A DNA stretch of 10,687 bases from CAYUKK01 sp964445305 (GTDB taxonomy: Bacteria; Acidobacteriota; Aminicenantia; Aminicenantales; UBA8522), in assembly GCA_964445305.1 (NCBI GenBank), contig CAYUKK010000163.1, positions 1 to 10,687 on the forward strand. The letters are read 5' to 3'. Within the stretch, counting starts at the first letter, position 1, and each line of letters starts with the position of its first letter. The position numbers and the translations under genes were made by a program. Shown here one piece after another: positions 6,716 through 10,687 of this stretch. Below the pieces are notes generated by a model. It had not been told where the DNA came from. It made no database searches and worked only from the letters and a program-made list of their open reading frames with translations.

Positions 6716-7969
6716 ATGATCGGGCGGCGAGGCATAGGCTGGTTTTCAGTTCTGTTCATGGTTTTCTCCGGCTTCGGTGGCGGAGTAATCCTTTTTTGTC
6801 AGTCCAACGATGATTGCCTTGCTTGCCACGCGGACAAAGAGCTCAAGAGTGAAGCCGGAAAGAGCGTTCAGGTCGAAGGAGAAACCTACAAGCTATCGGT
6901 TCATGGCCAGGCTGGCCTTGCCTGCACCGATTGTCATGCTGATTTGGCCCGGGTTCGAGACTTTCCCCATGCCATTCCACTCCAGACTGTGGATTGCAGC
7001 GTTTGTCATGACCGGGCTGGCCGGGAATTTCAAGCCAGCGTCCACGCCCAAGCCGGCCATGAGCTCGGTCAAGAAAATGCCGTTCGCTGCTCGGACTGCC
7101 ACGGCACCCATGACATCCGGCCGAGCGACGATCTCGACTCGCCGGTCTTTGCACTCAACCTCCCCGCTACCTGTGAAAAATGTCATCTCTCTAAGGCCAT
7201 CACGGCCAAAGGACCAGTCTTCGTCCGCCTGTACCGAGAAAGCATCCATTTCAAAGCGCTGCAGAAATCCGGCCTAACCATGTCAGCCAACTGTGCCCAT
7301 TGCCACGGCGCCCACGAAACGAAGCGAGTTTCCGACTCCTCATCTCTCGTTTCCCGGAAAAACATCATCCAGACCTGTGGCACCTGCCACGTGGGCATCC
7401 GGCGCGACTATCTCGAGGGGGTCCACGGCAAGGACTATGTCAAAGGCATCAAGGATGTTCCCGTGTGCACAGACTGCCATAGTGAGCACGATATTTTTTC
7501 GCCCCAGGATCTCAGGTCTAAAGTTTACGCCACCCGAATCGCCGAACTGTGCGTTAGTTGTCATGACAACGTAGCTCTGAGCCGGCAGTATGGTTTTCTC
7601 ACCTCCCGGATGAAGACGTATAGCGAAACCTTCCACGGGACGGCGTCGAAGTTTGGAGAAACGCGCGTCGCCAACTGCGCTTCCTGCCATGGGTATCACG
7701 ACATCCGGGCCTCCTCCGACCCTCTATCCTCCATCAATCCCGCCAACCTGCCCAAGACTTGCGGCCGATGCCACCCCGGTGCGAGTCGCCGTTTCGCCGA
7801 AAGCCCCATCCACGTCCTCCCGACTGAGGTCACTCCTTCCCGTTACCGGGCTTCCCATACAGTCAAAAAAATCTATATCCTGGTCATCGTGTTGATCATC
7901 TCCACCATGGTCATCTTCGTGGCTGCCGACCTCCTGCGGCGCTTGCTGGGGAAAAAGAAGCATGGATAA
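6716..7969 (+). CDS. Undecahaem cytochrome c (paralogue of the preceding gene), C-terminally anchored
   Basis: This 417-residue electron-transfer protein has eleven canonical CXXCH motifs from C34 to H353. The order is one haem then five pairs, matching the preceding protein site for site, so a tandem duplication followed by divergence is likely. Pair leaders are SVHG, SVHA, SIHF, GVHG and TFHG; first haems of pairs 2-5 are followed by an xxH (GTHD, GAHE, SEHD, GYHD), candidate distal ligands. The N-terminal hydrophobic stretch (residues 9-27) is a signal or anchor. Cys28 is not in a lipobox because F27 precedes it. The C-terminal helix (386-404) ends in a basic tail. The start ATG 6716 has GAGAGG almost touching it, so translation may depend on reinitiation from the gene 7 bases upstream. 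The 3' end overlaps the dihaem cytochrome b gene by 8 bases, suggesting that these two form the core complex. Confidence 0.95.
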   Translation: MIGRRGIGWFSVLFMVFSGFGGGVILFCQSNDDCLACHADKELKSEAGKSVQVEGETYKLSVHGQAGLACTDCHADLARVRDFPHAIPLQTVDCSVCHDRAGREFQASVHAQAGHELGQENAVRCSDCHGTHDIRPSDDLDSPVFALNLPATCEKCHLSKAITAKGPVFVRLYRESIHFKALQKSGLTMSANCAHCHGAHETKRVSDSSSLVSRKNIIQTCGTCHVGIRRDYLEGVHGKDYVKGIKDVPVCTDCHSEHDIFSPQDLRSKVYATRIAELCVSCHDNVALSRQYGFLTSRMKTYSETFHGTASKFGETRVANCASCHGYHDIRASSDPLSSINPANLPKTCGRCHPGASRRFAESPIHVLPTEVTPSRYRASHTVKKIYILVIVLIISTMVIFVAADLLRRLLGKKKHG

Positions 7970-8747
7970 ATCACCGCTCATCGCGGACGATGAAATCTTT
8001 CTCCGGATGAACCTGGTCGAGCGAATCCAGCACTGGATTCTCATTGTCACTTTCTTCCTGCTCATCGTTACTGGCTTGCCCCTCTTTTTCTACGAATTCG
8101 AAGCCGTCCGCTGGATTTTCCCGACCGGGCGCAGCTTCTACTGGCGGGGGATTGTTCATCGAGGAGCCGCACTCCTCATGATTGCCAACCTCATCTGGCA
8201 TCTCCTTTACATCGGCCTTACCCGGCGGGGAAGAGAAAACTTTGTGGAGATGATTCCTCGCCTCAAGGATCTCCGTGATGCCATTCAACTCTTTGGCTAT
8301 AATACCGGCTTAACGCGATTCCTTTACCGAAGAGGCTTGTTCAAGAAATTCTTCGAGGCACATCCGGCTTGGTTGTTCCAGAATCCTCCTCTTTACGGCC
8401 GCTACAATTTTATCGAGAAATTCGAGTACTGGGCCCTGGGCTGGGGTTCCGCCGTCATGATCGTGACAGGGTTCTTCATGTGGCAGGTTGAGCTTTCCCT
8501 CCGCCTCTTCCCCCTCTGGGTCCATAATATCTTCATCATCATCCACGGCTATGAGGCCATCCTGGCCTTCTTGTCCATCGTCATCTGGCACATGTATAAC
8601 GTCCATCTCCACCCCGAGGTATTTCCCATGAGCAAGGTCTGGTTAGACGGCAAAATAACCGGTCGGGAGCTCAGGCTCCTCCATCCCCTCGAATACCAGA
8701 AGATGGCTGAAGAGCGCCGGAAAAACCTCGCCTCCAATGCTCTCTGA
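7962..8747 (+). CDS. Dihaem membrane cytochrome b (FdnI / cytochrome b561-like quinone-reactive subunit)
   Basis: This 261-residue integral membrane protein would exchange electrons between the quinone pool and periplasmic cytochromes. Four main hydrophobic helices are visible (about residues 26-45, 67-87, 155-175 and 190-213). Histidines fit the four-helix dihaem b family (formate dehydrogenase gamma / Ni-Fe hydrogenase cytochrome b): H24 (ERIQHW) near helix 1, H66 (IVHRG) and H80 (IWHLLY) in helix 2, and H195 and H210 (14 residues between) in helix 4. By analogy with FdnI, H24+H210 and H66+H195 are the likely ligand pairs. About 65 residues between helices 2 and 3 form a basic, probably cytoplasmic loop. 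No formate dehydrogenase or hydrogenase catalytic subunit is nearby, so the partner is most likely the undecahaem gene whose end it overlaps by 8 bases. TGGGGA at 7946-7951 can serve as ribosome site. Direction of electron flow (quinol oxidation or quinone reduction) cannot be decided. Confidence 0.92.
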   Translation: MDKSPLIADDEIFLRMNLVERIQHWILIVTFFLLIVTGLPLFFYEFEAVRWIFPTGRSFYWRGIVHRGAALLMIANLIWHLLYIGLTRRGRENFVEMIPRLKDLRDAIQLFGYNTGLTRFLYRRGLFKKFFEAHPAWLFQNPPLYGRYNFIEKFEYWALGWGSAVMIVTGFFMWQVELSLRLFPLWVHNIFIIIHGYEAILAFLSIVIWHMYNVHLHPEVFPMSKVWLDGKITGRELRLLHPLEYQKMAEERRKNLASNAL

Positions 8748-8968
8748 AGAAGCCAGCGAATTCATCGACGCCACCTGAATAAGCTTTAAAGTAAGGTCGG
8801 GGGAGGGAAAAGACTCTTGGTCAGTTCATCAGGCTCTTTTATCGCCACAATCGCTTTGCTTGGATTTCCGGAGAGGGTTTGAATGGCTAAAAAAAGGCCT
8901 AATGGCCTACTGGAGCTCTCATCTCCTCATAGTGAATCATCGCTCCATAATCTACTATTTCTATAATA

Positions 8969-8994
8969 ACTATTGTTTCGATAGAAATAATAGT
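8969..8994. repeat. Inverted repeat overlapping the candidate promoter of the flavoprotein gene
   Basis: Left arm ACTATTGTTTC (8969-8979) and right arm GAAATAATAGT (8984-8994) match at 10 of 11 positions (the exception is a G/T pair) around GATA. A second left arm, TACTATTTCTAT (8953-8964), could also pair with the same right arm across a 3-base bulge. The repeat directly abuts the TATAAT box at 8994-8999, a usual position for a repressor operator. The binding protein is unknown. Confidence 0.5.
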
Positions 8995-8999
8995 ATAAT
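8994..8999 (+). promoter_or_regulatory. Candidate -10 box (TATAAT) for the flavoprotein gene
   Basis: A perfect TATAAT predicts a transcript starting near 9006. There is no good -35 box: TTGTTT at 8973-8978 has a short 15-base spacer. The promoter would therefore be weak, activated, or governed by the inverted repeat it touches. The predicted first base coincides with an in-frame GTG at 9006. Confidence 0.4.
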
Positions 9000-9038
9000 A
9001 GGCGTGTGGCTGGAGAATCGACGCTCCATAATGGGGCG

Positions 9039-10370
9039 ATGATCGCTGTCATCGGCGGAGGCCCGGCCGGTTCCTTCTTTGCCCACTTTGCCCGCCAATG
9101 GGCCGAAAAAAAGGATATCGAGTTGACGGTCACCATCTTCGACGGCAAGGACTTCCTCGAGCGCGGCCCTCGCGGTTGCAACCTCTGTGCTGGCGTGATC
9201 GCCAGCGGGCTGGAAGAAAGGCTCGAGGAAGAAGGTCTCGTCCTTCCGGAAAGCCGCGTTCTCAGCCGCCTCGAGGGTTACACCCTCCATTTCGGCGAGG
9301 AGACCTTAAACCTGGCCCCTCCCCGGACCAGAAAAAAATCCATCGCTACGGTTTTCAGGGGAAATGGCCCCCGTTACTCCCGCTTCCCCGAGGCGGTGAG
9401 CTTTGACGATTACCTTCTTTCTTGGGCCCAGGACAGCGGGGCTAGGGTGATTCCCTGCCCCGTCCAAAAAATCATCGTCCCCTCTTCCTCCTCGAAAAAG
9501 GCAGCCGTCGTCTTTGGCGAGAGGAATTCATTGGCCTCGCTCGAAGCCGACCTTGTCGTCGGTGCCTTTGGCGTCAACACATTCCTGATGGGCGAGGTGG
9601 AGAAACTCGGCTTTGGCTATCGACCCCCCCGTACTCTCCGGACTTTTCAAGCCGAGTTTAACCTCGGCGCTGAGGAAATCAAGACCCGCTTCGGAAACAA
9701 TATCCATGTTTATCTCTCGCCCTCCAGGACAATCCGTTATGCCACGGCCGTTCCCAAGGGAAATTTCCTCACAGTCACCGTTGCCGGAAAAAAGGATATA
9801 AGCCCCTTCCTTCTCCAGGAATTCTTTATTCTTCACCCCCTCGGCAAAACGCTACCCCGGTCTCAACTTCAGTGCTTCTGTTTTCCCCGAATTTCCATCT
9901 CGGCTGCCCGCAGACCGTTTTTCCATCGCCTTGTTCTCGTCGGCGACGCCTCCTTCTCCAGGCACTATAAAAACGGAATCGAATCAGCTTTTCTGACAGC
10001 CCGGCTGGCGGCTGAAGCGGTATTCGAGCGCGGGGTTGATGACCGTTCTCTGGCTGAGGCTTATTTCCGGCCGGCTCGCGCTCTGATTGTCAGGGATAAT
10101 CTTTTTGGCCGCCTTCTCTTTCGGATAAACGACATTATCTCATCGGTCCCACCGCTGGCTCTTGCCCATATGTCCCTGGCCTCAAGCCCTCGCTTCCCTC
10201 GAGCGGCAGCGGAAATCCGACACATCCTCTGGGACATGTTTACCGGAGATACAGCCTATCGCGATATTTTTCGCCGGGTTTTAAGCCTCCGCCTGCAAAC
10301 GGCTCTTCTCCCCCATACGATAAAGGTTCTGTCCCAACGCGCGGCGCGCCTCTTGAGCCGAAGCTATTAG
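9039..10370 (+). CDS. FAD-dependent oxidoreductase, geranylgeranyl reductase family-like
   Basis: This 443-residue flavoprotein probably hydrogenates isoprenoid double bonds or acts on a related lipid or quinone side chain; the substrate is not known. The N terminus MIAVIGGGPAGS is a Rossmann FAD-binding motif (G6-x-G8-x-x-G11). A GCNLCAG segment with C47 and C50 follows at the place where family members carry a conserved cysteine/glycine loop. The second FAD motif, LVLVGDASFSRHYKNGIESAF (G302-D303-A304), is the GDA motif of the group-A monooxygenase/GGR fold. The C-terminal about 100 residues are basic and helical, perhaps for membrane association. ATG 9039 is preferred because the FAD motif normally begins at the N terminus; GTG 9006 in the same frame adds 11 residues and would give a leaderless mRNA from the TATAAT box at 8994. 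Next to quinone-linked respiration, menaquinone or lipid tail reduction is a reasonable guess but unproven. It appears to be its own transcription unit. Confidence 0.8.
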   Translation: MIAVIGGGPAGSFFAHFARQWAEKKDIELTVTIFDGKDFLERGPRGCNLCAGVIASGLEERLEEEGLVLPESRVLSRLEGYTLHFGEETLNLAPPRTRKKSIATVFRGNGPRYSRFPEAVSFDDYLLSWAQDSGARVIPCPVQKIIVPSSSSKKAAVVFGERNSLASLEADLVVGAFGVNTFLMGEVEKLGFGYRPPRTLRTFQAEFNLGAEEIKTRFGNNIHVYLSPSRTIRYATAVPKGNFLTVTVAGKKDISPFLLQEFFILHPLGKTLPRSQLQCFCFPRISISAARRPFFHRLVLVGDASFSRHYKNGIESAFLTARLAAEAVFERGVDDRSLAEAYFRPARALIVRDNLFGRLLFRINDIISSVPPLALAHMSLASSPRFPRAAAEIRHILWDMFTGDTAYRDIFRRVLSLRLQTALLPHTIKVLSQRAARLLSRSY

Positions 10371-10402
10371 AAAAGAAAGCCAGACGATATCTTCCCAGAT
10401 TA

Positions 10403-10431
10403 TGGTCATTGAAAAATAAGTGTGCTAAAAT
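10403..10431 (+). promoter_or_regulatory. Candidate extended -10 promoter for carA
   Basis: TAAAAT at 10426-10431 is preceded by TGC, giving an extended -10 (TGnTAAAAT). TGGTCA at 10403-10408 (4 of 6 to TTGACA) sits 17 bases upstream. The predicted transcript start (about 10438) is directly beside the carA ATG at 10439, and no Shine-Dalgarno sequence is present, which points to a leaderless message. Confidence 0.42.
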
Positions 10432-10438
10432 ACCGCAA

Positions 10439-10687
10439 ATGCTTGGCCGCGAAACGAGGCAAGTAACCTTCCCATCCCCCAAAAAAGCCTTTCTTGTTCT
10501 CGAAGACGGAACTGTCTTTGAAGGCTTATCCTGCGGGTATGAGGGAGAAGCCCAGGGCGAAATCATCTTCAACACCTCGATGACGGGCTACCAGGAAATC
10601 CTGACCGACCCCTCCTACAAGGGTCAGATCGTGACCATGACCTATCCCCTGATCGGAAACACCGGCTGCAACGCTGAGGACGTGGAA
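10439..10687 (+). CDS. carA: Carbamoyl-phosphate synthase small (glutaminase) subunit, N-terminal part, 3' truncated
   Basis: CarA hydrolyses glutamine and channels ammonia to CarB for carbamoyl phosphate, the entry to pyrimidine and arginine synthesis in the cytoplasm. The 83 visible residues include the family's N-terminal domain motifs: LVLEDGTVFEG, then GEIIFNTSMTGYQEILTDPSY and GQIVTMTYPLIGNTGCN, almost a textbook match. The catalytic glutaminase triad lies beyond the window. About 15 residues precede the usual AFLVLEDG start; no other in-frame ATG, GTG or TTG lies between the ATG at 10439 and that conserved segment, so the short extension is probably real. It is a housekeeping gene, functionally unrelated to the cytochrome genes, and marks the end of the respiratory locus. 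The truncation is the window edge. Confidence 0.96.
   Translation, partial: MLGRETRQVTFPSPKKAFLVLEDGTVFEGLSCGYEGEAQGEIIFNTSMTGYQEILTDPSYKGQIVTMTYPLIGNTGCNAEDVE

Larger units (their letters stand above)
8748..9038. other. Intergenic control region between the cytochrome operon and the flavoprotein gene
   Basis: About 290 bases with no convincing gene. The first half (8748-8880) shows no terminator or repeat; there is a purine run near 8796-8808. From 8890 on it becomes AT-rich and structured: a 5-bp hairpin AGGCC/GGCCT at 8895-8908, an 18-base imperfect direct repeat at 8934-8951 and 9015-9032, an inverted repeat at 8969-8994 and a TATAAT box at 8994-8999. The short open frame starting at TTG 8860 has no family resemblance and is not called. 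Confidence 0.5.

Noticed and set aside
6716..6817. Cys28 of the second undecahaem protein as a lipoprotein anchor
   Set aside because: The residue before it is Phe and the -3 to -1 residues do not form a lipobox; a plain signal/anchor helix is more likely.
7962..8747. Assignment of the dihaem cytochrome b as a true formate dehydrogenase or hydrogenase subunit
   Set aside because: No catalytic molybdenum or Ni-Fe subunit and no ferredoxin-like subunit is nearby; its overlap is with a multihaem cytochrome gene.
8888..8908. Hairpin AGGCC/GGCCT with an adjacent A-run, terminator-like for the minus strand
   Set aside because: The stem has only 5 pairs and no minus-strand gene exists in the window for it to terminate.
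8860..9042. Short + strand frame of 60 codons from TTG 8860
   Set aside because: No ribosome site or family resemblance, and it runs through the palindromic promoter region.
1..10687. CRISPR arrays, tRNA or rRNA genes, insertion sequences
   Set aside because: No regularly spaced direct repeats, no cloverleaf-like segments and no transposase frames or terminal inverted repeats were seen on either strand.

Overview
The window looks like a piece of chromosome from an uncultured, probably anaerobic or microaerobic bacterium that lives by respiration with multihaem c-type cytochromes. All supported genes are on the + strand and tightly packed. The DNA is moderately GC-rich, with short AT-rich islands only at promoters. 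Cytochrome c maturation is by System II (ResB/ResC). Nothing seen fixes the phylum. An Acidobacteriota/Aminicenantes-like or deltaproteobacterial-type lineage would fit the gene content, but that is inference.

Layout. (1) Bases 2-1605: the 3' part of resB and the complete resC, overlapping by ATGA; together they form the haem exporter and cytochrome c synthase. (2) Bases 1606-1823: a gap with a post-stop hairpin, a candidate promoter and possibly the decayed end of another gene. (3) Bases 1824-4661: a Rieske protein, a fused b6/subunit-IV-type cytochrome b and a membrane-anchored nonahaem cytochrome c. This is a quinol-oxidising bc-type complex in which a multihaem protein takes the place of cytochrome c1. 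(4) Bases 4662-4847: an AT-only palindrome followed by a near-consensus sigma70 promoter. (5) Bases 4848-8747: a tetrahaem c554-like cytochrome, an intercistronic hairpin, two paralogous undecahaem cytochromes with C-terminal anchors, and a dihaem FdnI/b561-type cytochrome b. This is a second, independent quinone-to-multihaem module. (6) Bases 8748-9038: a gap with AT-rich palindromes, an 18-base direct repeat and a TATAAT box. (7) Bases 9039-10370: an FAD-dependent oxidoreductase of the geranylgeranyl-reductase family. (8) Bases 10439-10687: the 5' end of carA, preceded by a -10 box placed so close that the mRNA may be leaderless.

How the genes work together. ResB/ResC would mature the cytochromes next door, which carry about 35 haem c sites in four proteins. 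Two quinone-reactive membrane cytochromes b (a Rieske/b complex and a dihaem b) each sit beside anchored multihaem 'wires' that could pass electrons across the periplasm to terminal reductases or an outer-surface acceptor. No outer-membrane porin/cytochrome conduit and no terminal reductase is visible here, so the final acceptor is unknown. The most notable features are the shared 1+2n haem layout of the three large cytochromes and the CX3CH and CX4CH haem motifs in one undecahaem paralogue, where its sister has ordinary CXXCH.
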